DNA of 64,000 bases, from contig NZ_CAKZJO010000085.1 in assembly GCF_936943645.1 (NCBI RefSeq), forward strand, positions 1-64,000, read 5' to 3'. Shown piece after piece: positions 19,198 through 28,475 of the stretch (within the stretch, counting starts at the first letter, position 1; every line of letters begins with the position of its first letter). This DNA is from an uncultured Bradyrhizobium sp. Its GTDB lineage: Bacteria > Pseudomonadota > Alphaproteobacteria > Rhizobiales > Xanthobacteraceae. Under the pieces are notes generated by a model that saw nothing but the letters and a program-made list of their open reading frames with translations, did no database searches and had not been told where the DNA came from. The translations under genes were made by a program, and so were the position numbers.

Positions 19198-21957
19198 ATG
19201 AGCTCCCGAAAGATCGCCCCGGAATTCTCCTTCCGCTTCACCGCTGAAGACATTCGCCATAGCTACGGTTCGGCGGACAACGCGTTCGCGCGCGGCGACT
19301 TCCTGAACGTCGCGCAGATTGCGCACGGGAATCCGGAGCTGCGCGGGTGTGCGCTGATCCTCGGCGGCCTGCTCGAGCAGGGCCTTGCGCTGCTCGATGG
19401 CCTGACGACCGTCGGCGACCGGGCGCGGCTGTGCAGGGCACTCGCGTTCTGGTCGCTGAAGCGGGATGCGGAAGCGGATGCGGAGTTGGCGAAGGTCGGC
19501 AGCGAGGAGTTCATGCCGGCAGCCACCGCCTTCCGGTCCCTGATCAAGCGCGACGATGTGACCATCTTCGTGCCCGGCGCGATCCTGTCCGTATTTCCGG
19601 AGCATTACTCCGAGAGCTTCATTGCGCCGGTCTACAAATACGGCTCGATCACGGTCAAGTATGTCGGAAGTCAGCTTGCCAGCAACGCCTATGATTATTC
19701 GCCGACGGACTCGTTCAGCGAATTCATCGACAGCCTGCCGGACGGCGAGCGGCCGGATCTGATCTTTTCATTGAGCCCGCAATGGCTGGTGGCAAAGGAC
19801 TTCCACAAGGTCACCGTTCCCAAGGTGATCTGGTGTCACGACTCCGACGCCTTCCAGTACCGCAACGCGGACAACTATGCGCTCTACGACGTCGCGATCT
19901 GCAACTGTTCGCAGGAACATTTTGAGCTCAGCCAGGGGACACCAGGTCTCTATTGTGCGGCCAACATGTTGTTGCACCCGATCGCAACGCCGTTTCCCGA
20001 GGCGTCGCCCCATCGCGAAAAGCTCGTCGACATCATCTTCACCGGCTCGGCGCTGGCGCCATTCCATTCCGAGAAGCCGCGATTCCTGTTCAACCTTTCC
20101 GGCCTGGCTCCGCGCTACAAGGTCAAGGTGATCGAAGGGCATATGCCGGAGAAGGACTATTTCGAGGTCGTCTCGCACGCCAAATTCCTCCCCATCGTCA
20201 ATCGCTACGCCGGTTCGCCGTCGCCGCGATGGCGAGATGCGCTGTCCAACGGTGCGTTTCTGTTGTTTCCGGAAGGGTCTTTCTACGACGAGATCGCACC
20301 CGGCTGCTATTCGTTCCGCGCGGAGACCATGACGGCGGACATCGCGGCGCATCTCGATCGCTGCGCGGCCGGCCACCCCGACTACGAATTTGCAACCGTC
20401 GTACCCGTGGTGAACGAGCGCTTCGCGATCCATCGCGAGCCGCGCGAGGAAAGCTACCAGCGGCTGCTGAAATATGCGCTGTTCATGGGTCTGGTTTGGC
20501 CCCACGCGACGCCGGTGCCCAAACGGCAGCGCCAGCGGCGGCTGGTATGGCTGACGCCGGCGGTCGATTGCGGATGCTTCGGTACCGACAACGTCCGCGA
20601 GCAGATCGCCAATTTCTGTGACAAGATAGGGCCGGACGATCTGTCCGACGAGGTGGACTACAATAACGCGGCGCATTTGCATGCCCAGGCGGTCTTCACG
20701 TTCCACGAAAACAGAAGCGCCGGGAAATGGGCCGCACGGGCCGATCAATATTTCAGGGAAGGGTTGGCGCGCTTTCCAAATTCGCTGCTGCTGCTGTTTA
20801 ACGAAGCGCATTGGAGCTTTTTCAAGCCCGGCGCGGATTTTCGGGCGGCGGAAAAGAAGTTCTTCGATATCATCGACCGGGACGAGGAACTCGTCTTCGA
20901 TCCGCGCGGCGCGGACGTTGCGTTTGCCTATACGCTGCACGGCAACGACGAAGTGTTTCCCTGCTACGAATATGCCGACGTTGCGACCAGCGAACTGGTG
21001 CTGGAGAATACACCGGAGCTTCGTGATCGAAAGCAGCTGCGTTACAGCACGCGCGATATGATCCTCGCCGCGTGTCATGGCTATGTCGGCTGGGCGAGGC
21101 TCAAGCGCAACGACCATGAAGGCGGCGTCTCATGGCTGCGGCGCGGCACGGAGCTCTATCCGCAGGGGCTGCCGACGTTGCGTCTCTATTTCGATGCCCT
21201 GCTTCGGCTGGCTGCGAAGGCTTCGAAGCTTCCGCCAATGCTTGCGTCGGATCTGGCCGAGGCCTTCATCGCGGTCGCGAACGTCAATCCGTCGATCCTG
21301 CTGACGCATGTCTACACCATCGTTCCGATGCTTGCCGAGAACGGCGAGCGCCAGGCGGCGAGGGAGGTGCTGGCGGGCTGGCACCAGCTCTCCAACATCG
21401 TCCATAAGCTCCGGGTCGACGACGAGGCGCATCAACTGGCTTTGTACGGGTTGCTCTGGAACCATCACTCCCTGTTGCCCAGGTCGCTACTGGATCGGAT
21501 CGATGAGGCGCTCTGGGACAGGGAATCCGTGCAGGATCTGACGCAGCTCGAACGGCGGATGCTCGAAGTTGCGCGGATCAACGAATCCCCCGAAAGAAGG
21601 CGAAAATGGTGGTCCCTCCGGTCTGCGAAGGCCCAGGCAGACGACCAGATCGCCCGCCTGCTGGCCGAGAGCGGTTACGGGCAGGAGCGCGTGCTATGGT
21701 CCAGCATCGTGCGCGCGATGAAGATCTGGCTGAATGCTCCGGCCGACGTGCGATGGATCTACCTCAAGAAGGCCGTGCGCCTCGGGTTGCGCGGCGACGT
21801 CAAGCAGGCGCTGGTCCGTACCCAGAGATGGTCGGCAGTCAGCAAATGGTCCAAGGGCGAAGGCTTGAACGCGCTTCCGCGGCCCCGCGGGAGCAGGATC
21901 TCCTCGTTGCGGATGTGGCTGATGCGGCTGGGCAGGGGACCTGTGCGGCGTGAGTGA
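19198..21957 (+). CDS. Large (919 aa) CgeB-like glycosyltransferase with C-terminal TPR-like helical extension
   Basis: VPKVIWCHDSDAFQYRNADNYALYDVAICNCSQEHFEL...GNRYAGSPSPRWRDALSNGAFLLFPE-type glycosyltransferase core; helical C-terminal half. Confidence 0.6.
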   Translation: MSSRKIAPEFSFRFTAEDIRHSYGSADNAFARGDFLNVAQIAHGNPELRGCALILGGLLEQGLALLDGLTTVGDRARLCRALAFWSLKRDAEADAELAKVGSEEFMPAATAFRSLIKRDDVTIFVPGAILSVFPEHYSESFIAPVYKYGSITVKYVGSQLASNAYDYSPTDSFSEFIDSLPDGERPDLIFSLSPQWLVAKDFHKVTVPKVIWCHDSDAFQYRNADNYALYDVAICNCSQEHFELSQGTPGLYCAANMLLHPIATPFPEASPHREKLVDIIFTGSALAPFHSEKPRFLFNLSGLAPRYKVKVIEGHMPEKDYFEVVSHAKFLPIVNRYAGSPSPRWRDALSNGAFLLFPEGSFYDEIAPGCYSFRAETMTADIAAHLDRCAAGHPDYEFATVVPVVNERFAIHREPREESYQRLLKYALFMGLVWPHATPVPKRQRQRRLVWLTPAVDCGCFGTDNVREQIANFCDKIGPDDLSDEVDYNNAAHLHAQAVFTFHENRSAGKWAARADQYFREGLARFPNSLLLLFNEAHWSFFKPGADFRAAEKKFFDIIDRDEELVFDPRGADVAFAYTLHGNDEVFPCYEYADVATSELVLENTPELRDRKQLRYSTRDMILAACHGYVGWARLKRNDHEGGVSWLRRGTELYPQGLPTLRLYFDALLRLAAKASKLPPMLASDLAEAFIAVANVNPSILLTHVYTIVPMLAENGERQAAREVLAGWHQLSNIVHKLRVDDEAHQLALYGLLWNHHSLLPRSLLDRIDEALWDRESVQDLTQLERRMLEVARINESPERRRKWWSLRSAKAQADDQIARLLAESGYGQERVLWSSIVRAMKIWLNAPADVRWIYLKKAVRLGLRGDVKQALVRTQRWSAVSKWSKGEGLNALPRPRGSRISSLRMWLMRLGRGPVRRE

Positions 21958-22059
21958 TCGGCTCGCGCCGATTTTCAGGTGATTTCGGAAGGTACGGGGA
22001 TTGCTCTGGGGGCGGTCGTCGCTCAGGATCAAGGCTGTGACGATGTGAGGAGTGGCTAG

Positions 22060-23628
22060 ATGGGGCGTGGCGTTCGACTCCTGATGAAGGTTCCGGCCGT
22101 ACGGCGCGTGATGGTGAGGCTGTGGAATGTCGAAGAGGCGGTTGCGAAGCTGCAGACTGCACTCAATGCGCACGAGTCGAAGCTCGATGCGCACCAGGCG
22201 GAGGTCAGTGCACTCGAAGCTCGTCAAGGGCAATTCATCGCCGAGCAGCCCAATCAGCAGGAGGAGCGGCTCGCGCAGCTGAGTGACGCAGTTCAGATCC
22301 AACGACAACAGATCGAATGGTTGCTCCAGAACCAGCAGGCGGAAATCAACGAGCTGATGGCGCAGCAGGCTCAGCCGGCCGTGCGTGAGGCGGCTCTATC
22401 CATACAAGCTCAGATCGACGGGCTGATCGCGCAGATCAACCGGTTGATCGCCGATAGCGAAAGGCACAGCGCCGGGTTGGCCGAGGTCTCGCAGCATTTG
22501 CCTCCCGCGCACCGCATGAACCTGGAGGCAACTCTCCACGGACAGCAGCTTCAGCTCGGAGCGTTGAATTCCACGATCACAGCGCAGCAGATGCAGCTTG
22601 CGGCGCTCAACGACATCGTCCGCCAGATGACGGCGGTGCGGGCGAGCCCGCCGTCTGCCGTTGTCAATGCCGCGGAGCCAAGTCGGAGCGAACAGCCGCC
22701 GCGCCCCGCTGTCAAACCCTACACGTTCGAGCAATTGTTGAATCGGGAGGTGGAGAGCCTCGGATTGGATCTGGCCTTCAACATTCATATTCCGAAGGCT
22801 GCAGGCAATACCGTCAACGCCCTGTTCCGGCAATTGGGCTTTATTCCCGTGCCGCTCGATATGAATACCAACGAGTTCTTTTCCACCGTGCGGGAGGATC
22901 GCTGGTTCGAAGGATATGCCGCGCCGCCGCCGCGCGACGCTTACTTGATGACGGGGCATATGCGCCTCGATCAACCGATGTTCCGCCGGCTTTGGATGCC
23001 GCATATGATCGTATCGGTGTTGCGCGATCCCGTCGAACGCATGCTGTCCAACTACAATTTCACGCTGCGCAGGCCCGCCAATCCCTGGCACGACGAGGTG
23101 GTCAACAAGGGCATGTCGTTCGTGGAGTATTCGTCCAGAATGCTCGACGCGATCGGACCGCAATACAGCTTCTTCGATGAAACGGGCAAAGGCGTATTCG
23201 CTCGTACCGGCAATGCGCCTGTGGAGGAATGCCTGGCCAATCTGCTGACGAAGGTCAGCTTCTATGGATTGAGCGAACGCTTCGACGAGTTTGCTGCGCT
23301 GACCGGCTACCTGCTCGGCCGTGCAAAGATATTGGCGGTCGCTCCGGCCAACGTCACGAGTGAGATCGAGGATTTGACCGGGCTTCCGCTGAAGACGGCG
23401 CTGACGGAGGAGGAACGGGACGGTTTGGGAACCCTGATGAAGGACGATATCTGGTTCTATCAGGAGGCGGTCAAGGAATACGACAGGCGCGTGGCCGACC
23501 CGCGATTGCAGGCCGTGTTCTCCGACGTGTTGCCCCTGATCAAATCGAGCCGCGAGGCAATGGGAAAGATTTTGGTGCTGCGGGATCCGGCAGATTCCAG
23601 CCGTCGCGCATTTCAACGGGTAAGATGA
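22060..23628 (+). CDS. Coiled-coil protein fused to a sulfotransferase-family domain
   Basis: N-terminal ~200 aa Gln/Glu/Ala-rich heptad-like region; then NIHIPKAAGNTVNALFR (5'-PSB-like loop) and SVLRDPVERMLSNYNF (3'-PB-like). Confidence 0.75.
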   Translation: MGRGVRLLMKVPAVRRVMVRLWNVEEAVAKLQTALNAHESKLDAHQAEVSALEARQGQFIAEQPNQQEERLAQLSDAVQIQRQQIEWLLQNQQAEINELMAQQAQPAVREAALSIQAQIDGLIAQINRLIADSERHSAGLAEVSQHLPPAHRMNLEATLHGQQLQLGALNSTITAQQMQLAALNDIVRQMTAVRASPPSAVVNAAEPSRSEQPPRPAVKPYTFEQLLNREVESLGLDLAFNIHIPKAAGNTVNALFRQLGFIPVPLDMNTNEFFSTVREDRWFEGYAAPPPRDAYLMTGHMRLDQPMFRRLWMPHMIVSVLRDPVERMLSNYNFTLRRPANPWHDEVVNKGMSFVEYSSRMLDAIGPQYSFFDETGKGVFARTGNAPVEECLANLLTKVSFYGLSERFDEFAALTGYLLGRAKILAVAPANVTSEIEDLTGLPLKTALTEEERDGLGTLMKDDIWFYQEAVKEYDRRVADPRLQAVFSDVLPLIKSSREAMGKILVLRDPADSSRRAFQRVR

Positions 23629-23668
23629 TCATTCGAACCTTGACGGCGTTGAATGTGGATACGCGGGC

Positions 23669-24619
23669 GTGCCCAAGCCAAGACTAACCATCGTTATTCC
23701 GATCAGGAATCGGCAGGTGCTTGGAGAACGGGCGCTGAGGAGCGCCGCGGCCGAGGCGGTTCCGCAAAGCGAGATCATCATTGTCGATGATGCCTCGGAG
23801 CCACCCTTCCAGATTCCGGCGGACCTTCGCACGAATGAATCGATAAAGCTGGTTCGCCATCCCGATAATCGAGGAGCGAGCTCGGCGAGAAATACCGGCG
23901 TTGCCTCGGCCGGCGCGGACTGGATCGCGTTTCTCGACTCGGACGATTATTGGCTCCCGGCGACCCTGGCGCCGCGGCTGGAGATCGCCGAGGCTGGTTT
24001 CGCCATCGATCGGAATCCGCTGGTGGTCCATGCCGCCGGCTTCATCCTGGAAAGCTCGATCACGAAGCGGCTGGAAACGCGCATCCCCCGCGAAAGTGCA
24101 GATCCCCTGGACTTCGCGAGCGGTTGTTGGTTCGCCCCTGGATCGACGCTCCTGGTGCGCAGGGAGGCGTTCGATTCGGTCGGTCCCTATGATGTCGGAT
24201 TGCGCCGCCTCGAGGATCTGGACTGGTTTCTGCGACTGGCACTTGGAGGCGGGGCTTTGAAGGTCTGGGAGAAGCCGGCCGCGGTGATCGGCTTCGAGTC
24301 CCATTTTGCCGAGGTTCTTCTGACGCGGGCGGTCGCGCATTTGAGCCGGAAGTATCTGACGGAGCAGGGCCGGGATCATCTCTCCGGAAAGCTGGCACGT
24401 CGCTTCAGGGCGTATATGGACATTGAACGTGCGGCATGCTGCTCGAACCAAAAGCGATGGTTCGGCGTGTTGTTCTATCTCGGGCGGTCATTTTTCGAGG
24501 TCCCTCGAACGACGCTGCATCTTGAGGCGTTTTGGCGATTTGAAGCGCCACCGATTGACATGGAGCCGGCCGGTGGTGTCGGCGTGCGCGTCGAGCGCGA
24601 CTCTCCTGCCAGCAGTTAG
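23669..24619 (+). CDS. Glycosyltransferase family 2
   Basis: RLTIVIPIRNRQVLGERALRSA...IIIVDDASEPP...FLDSDDYWLP. Confidence 0.93.
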   Translation: MPKPRLTIVIPIRNRQVLGERALRSAAAEAVPQSEIIIVDDASEPPFQIPADLRTNESIKLVRHPDNRGASSARNTGVASAGADWIAFLDSDDYWLPATLAPRLEIAEAGFAIDRNPLVVHAAGFILESSITKRLETRIPRESADPLDFASGCWFAPGSTLLVRREAFDSVGPYDVGLRRLEDLDWFLRLALGGGALKVWEKPAAVIGFESHFAEVLLTRAVAHLSRKYLTEQGRDHLSGKLARRFRAYMDIERAACCSNQKRWFGVLFYLGRSFFEVPRTTLHLEAFWRFEAPPIDMEPAGGVGVRVERDSPASS

Positions 24620-24681
24620 CGTGGTCTTCTGGCCGAGCGCGCGATCTGTCGGCCTTCGCTTGGCGCGCTGGACTTATCCGG

Positions 24682-25458
24682 CTATGTGTAGAATTTGGTC
24701 CACGCGTGCTGGGCGATGAATGGGGGGAAGTGGGCCTTCCTGCGCTCGTAGAGCGCGACAGCTTCCTCATAGAACGCGACGTCTTCGGCCAAAATAGCTC
24801 TCAGTTCCGAGACGTCTTCACTGTTCACCTTGGCTGCGTCGAGCGACGTTCTGTTCAAGGATTTGTAGACCCAGGTTTGAAAGCCGAGCAGTGACGAAAG
24901 TGCCGTGGTAAATTCGTCGAACGTCGACGAAAGGCCGAAGAGCGACACCTCATGCTCCAGTCGCCGGACGGCATCGCTGACGGAACCATTCGGCGCGAAG
25001 ACGCCGAACTGGGTCCCGATCGCTCCCGCGAACTTGTGGTGATAATCGAGGACGGACATGCCCTCTTCATTGATGGTTCTCTGGAATACGCCCGGTTGCG
25101 TCGAGTTGAAGCGATAGTGTGAAATCACGCGCTCGACCGGATCGCGCAGGACCGCGACGGTCACGAAGCGGCCGGGAATCAGGCCGAATATTTCATTGTC
25201 CAGATCGATATGACCGGTGAAGAAGGTTGGCCGGACGCGATCATCCTCTGATCGAGGTGGACCGGCGAGGGTAATGAGTTCTTCCCTGGTGTAGCGAGGA
25301 ATGAAATCGGCGCCGCGCGAAGAAACGCGCATCTTGTAATTCTTCATCAGAAGCCCGTTCAGCGTCGAGCCGGCAGATTTCTGGACATGGACGTGAACAA
25401 GCGGCGGAGCCAACGGCTCGCGCCGATTCAGCAGATCGTCGAAACTGTAGACGCTCAT
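24682..25458 (-). CDS. Sulfotransferase-family protein
   Basis: VHVHVQKSAGSTLNGLLMKNY and VAVLRDPVERVISHYRF motifs; N-terminus YSFDDLLNRREP resembles YTFEQLLNREVE of the 22060-23628 protein. Confidence 0.78.
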   Translation of the reverse strand: MSVYSFDDLLNRREPLAPPLVHVHVQKSAGSTLNGLLMKNYKMRVSSRGADFIPRYTREELITLAGPPRSEDDRVRPTFFTGHIDLDNEIFGLIPGRFVTVAVLRDPVERVISHYRFNSTQPGVFQRTINEEGMSVLDYHHKFAGAIGTQFGVFAPNGSVSDAVRRLEHEVSLFGLSSTFDEFTTALSSLLGFQTWVYKSLNRTSLDAAKVNSEDVSELRAILAEDVAFYEEAVALYERRKAHFPPFIAQHAWTKFYT

Positions 25459-25491
25459 GCAGGCTGCCCGGGTCTGGTCATTCGCGGTTGG

Positions 25492-27336
25492 CTACCAGCA
25501 CGTTGCGCTGGCCTGTTGGTTGGACTTACTCGGTTTGCTTGCCTCACGTGCTATATTCGAAGCCAGCTCGGATTGCGCAGCCCATTTTGCGATACTCTTC
25601 GTTCCCTCGGCCAAATGGGCATCGACGTTCGCCGACGTCAAGCGGACCCCAAAATCGTCATGACCTGCATGGTTGGAATCGCCGTAATCAAGCACCCGAT
25701 CGAGGATGAGGTCGCCTGTCTCCTTTCGATAGTGCGACCTTTCCCAAAACCAGCGCATCGGCGAACGGTCGCCGAGAGCAGGTATTGGCTCGGTGGTGAT
25801 GGAGCTGGGCGCACTGAAGTCCCAAAGCGGAAAGGGGGCGCGTCCGGCTCTTGATGCCTCTTCTTCGTTGATCCGTATCAGCTCCTTGATCCAGGACCTG
25901 TAGTGCTCTCCGAGCCCCAGGGCCTCGATCGTGGCGCGTACCACGGCATGGAGTGGTGTCACGAACAGACGCAGATCGGTCCCCTCGGCGTAGGCCTTTC
26001 GAACCATGAAACGATAGGGATCGAACGTCGTCATGCCCGTTTCGGTATCGGTGAAGCAATATTGCATTTTTGGTGGGACCAGCATGGGATTCCATGCCTT
26101 CAGGAGCCTGTGAATGACCGCGGTCGCGCCGCCGACGCGATCCAGGACGGCTTCCTGACGGTGCCAGACCCGCATGCCCAGCGAATCGAAAACGGCCGGC
26201 TCGGACTGCCCCCGGAGCGTCGCGACGGCGTCGCGAAGAGTTGTCGTCGAGAACAGCAGACTGAGGCGTTCCCTGGCGAGATAGTCCGCATGGCTCAACG
26301 AGGGGTATCGCAGCATCAGGCTGTCGAGCACGTTTGTGGGAGGGGTGGCTCCTCGGAGGCCCTGCTTGCGGCCTACTGCGGCGTAGTGCAGGTAGCCGTC
26401 GCGATATTCGCCGCGCGCTATTCGAATTCGCACGAAGGGATTGGCGGCGAGATATCGCGCCTCGTCCCAATCCGCGGGCCTGAACCCGCCCAGTCGTCCT
26501 TCCGTCTGTCCGGCTGCCAGCCAATGATGGTAGCCGTTTACGAAAGTGCCGTCCTTGACAGCGGCGGCGACGTCGGGATTGACTTGGAGATAGCCGACCT
26601 CATCCCATTCTGCGGGCACCGTGGCCCCCTTGCGGCCTTCGGCCCGGCCGGCGAGCTCGTAGTGTTCGCGGCCGGACTTGAATTCCTTGCGCAGGATGGC
26701 CGCTTGCACATCGGCATTGACGGCAAGATAGAGTGCTTCATTCCAGTCGCCTGGAGTAACCGGCGTCACTGGAGTTTTGGGGCGGTCATGAATCGCCCCG
26801 TCGAGATGTTGGGCAAATTCCCGGACGGCGCCGTCATCAAAGCGCGGCTCCTGCAGCGTGGAAGCTAGTGGAAAGTTGATGTTGAAGGCGAAGAAATCGA
26901 GGCCGACGACGGCCTGCTTCAACGGGGCGCCGTACTTCTGTGCATGCAGGAATGCGAGCATCACGGCGTAGGAATTGGAGGCGGGAAGAGCGAAGTTGAA
27001 GACCGTTCCCGGTGTCCAGCCCTTGTGCCTGGGATCGAGAGCAACCTCGACGCGCGAACTTCCCAATGATACGGCAACGGGGTGCAGGCGGGCGACTTGG
27101 TACGGCTTGGCGATGATCACTTTCGATTCGTAGGCGGGGCGCACCACATTGATGCCAGGCCAACTCGGCGATCCCCAAACGAAATAGGGGTCCACCGCGA
27201 TCGTGAAGCTGGCAAAGGCCGCCGGTGGAATCAGCAGGAACACCAGTACGGCAAATGCGAATCGGCGATAGCCGGTCTGCGGTCTCGTGGCGTCGGTCCT
27301 GAACGGGACGTCGCCCGGCTGCCAAATGAGCGTCAA
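25492..27336 (-). CDS. SGNH-like membrane-anchored protein with three ~46-aa WNE/YL-NPDV/HY-G-EGR repeats
   Basis: Single N-terminal TM, SLGSSRVEVALDP...FNFALPASNSY, paralogous to 49376-51691; three repeats in the middle. Confidence 0.7.
   Translation of the reverse strand: MTLIWQPGDVPFRTDATRPQTGYRRFAFAVLVFLLIPPAAFASFTIAVDPYFVWGSPSWPGINVVRPAYESKVIIAKPYQVARLHPVAVSLGSSRVEVALDPRHKGWTPGTVFNFALPASNSYAVMLAFLHAQKYGAPLKQAVVGLDFFAFNINFPLASTLQEPRFDDGAVREFAQHLDGAIHDRPKTPVTPVTPGDWNEALYLAVNADVQAAILRKEFKSGREHYELAGRAEGRKGATVPAEWDEVGYLQVNPDVAAAVKDGTFVNGYHHWLAAGQTEGRLGGFRPADWDEARYLAANPFVRIRIARGEYRDGYLHYAAVGRKQGLRGATPPTNVLDSLMLRYPSLSHADYLARERLSLLFSTTTLRDAVATLRGQSEPAVFDSLGMRVWHRQEAVLDRVGGATAVIHRLLKAWNPMLVPPKMQYCFTDTETGMTTFDPYRFMVRKAYAEGTDLRLFVTPLHAVVRATIEALGLGEHYRSWIKELIRINEEEASRAGRAPFPLWDFSAPSSITTEPIPALGDRSPMRWFWERSHYRKETGDLILDRVLDYGDSNHAGHDDFGVRLTSANVDAHLAEGTKSIAKWAAQSELASNIAREASKPSKSNQQASATCW
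26332..26745 (-). repeat. Three tandem 138-bp (46-aa) coding repeats
   Basis: WNEALYLAVNADVQAAILRKEFKSGREHYELAGRAEGRKG / WDEVGYLQVNPDVAAAVKDGTFVNGYHHWLAAGQTEGRLGG / WDEARYLAANPFVRIRIARGEYRDGYLHYAAVGRKQGLRG. Confidence 0.9.
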
Positions 27337-27560
27337 GCTGACGTCCCGATCAGTTGCATGCTCCGACTATAACAATTCTGCAAGGGGACGAATAGTCGGC
27401 GCAGGTCGGATTCGGGCGGCAAACCCATGGCGAGACGACCGGAAATTCACTACTAAAGCATGCTGGTCTGTTCTGCGATCGTGTGGCGAGGTTTTGATAT
27501 GTCCCTGACATGCCCTGCACGAACTGTGTCTCCTGACTATGCCGATCCTGCCAAGGCCGG

Positions 27561-28475
27561 ATGTCGGTGATGGCAGGTTTGTCCGCCGACCTGCGCCGCC
27601 TGGAAGCGGAAGCGATCTTCATCTTCCGGGAAGTCGTCGCCGAGTTCCGCAAGCCGGTCATGCTCTATTCGATCGGCAAGGACTCCTCGGTCATGCTGCA
27701 TCTGGCGCGCAAGGCGTTCTACCCGGCGAAGCTGCCATTCCCTCTGCTGCATGTCGACACCACCTGGAAATTCCGCGACATGATCCGGTTTCGCGATGAA
27801 ACCGCGGAACGTCTTGGGCTCGAGCTGATCGTCCACGTCAATCGCGCAGGCGTCGAGCAGGGCGTCAACCCGATTCAGCACGGCTCAGCTGCCTATACGG
27901 GCGTGATGAAGACGGACGCATTGAAGCAGGCGCTGACTGCGCATGGGTTCGATGCTGCGTTCGGTGGGGCACGCCGTGACGAGGAATTGAGCCGGTCGAA
28001 GGAGCGCGTATTCTCGTTTCGCTCGAAAAACCATGTCTGGGAACCGAGAAACCAGCGTCCGGAATTGTGGAATATCTTCAATTGCCGCGTTGCACCAGGC
28101 GAATCCATTCGCGTCTTTCCGCTCTCAAATTGGACCGAACTCGATGTCTGGCGCTACATCGAGCATGAGGATATTCCGGTCGTCCCGCTGTACTTCGCTG
28201 CACGACGGCCGGTGGTGAGGCGCGATGGAAATCTCATCATGGTCGACGATGCGCGGCTTCCGATCGGGGCCGACGAGGTGGTGCAAGATCTTGCCGTCCG
28301 TTTTCGTACGCTGGGCTGCTATCCGCTGACCGGCGCGATGGAATCCAGTGCGGCAACGGTCAGCGATATCGTGCGTGAGCTGGAGACGGCTTCGATGTCG
28401 GAGCGCCAGGGCCGGCTGATCGATTTCGACCAGGCTGGATCGATGGAAAGAAAGAAGCGTGAAGGCTATTTCTGA
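27561..28475 (+). CDS. cysD: Sulfate adenylyltransferase subunit 2
   Basis: [40 protein letters not shown]-type PP-loop; [11 protein letters not shown]-like [20 protein letters not shown]. Confidence 0.97.
   Translation: MSVMAGLSADLRRLEAEAIFIFREVVAEFRKPVMLYSIGKDSSVMLHLARKAFYPAKLPFPLLHVDTTWKFRDMIRFRDETAERLGLELIVHVNRAGVEQGVNPIQHGSAAYTGVMKTDALKQALTAHGFDAAFGGARRDEELSRSKERVFSFRSKNHVWEPRNQRPELWNIFNCRVAPGESIRVFPLSNWTELDVWRYIEHEDIPVVPLYFAARRPVVRRDGNLIMVDDARLPIGADEVVQDLAVRFRTLGCYPLTGAMESSAATVSDIVRELETASMSERQGRLIDFDQAGSMERKKREGYF

Noticed and set aside
18187-19605. 472-aa minus-strand ORF spanning two plus-strand glycosyltransferase genes
   Set aside because: Covers parts of two well-supported plus-strand genes and has no recognisable motifs.
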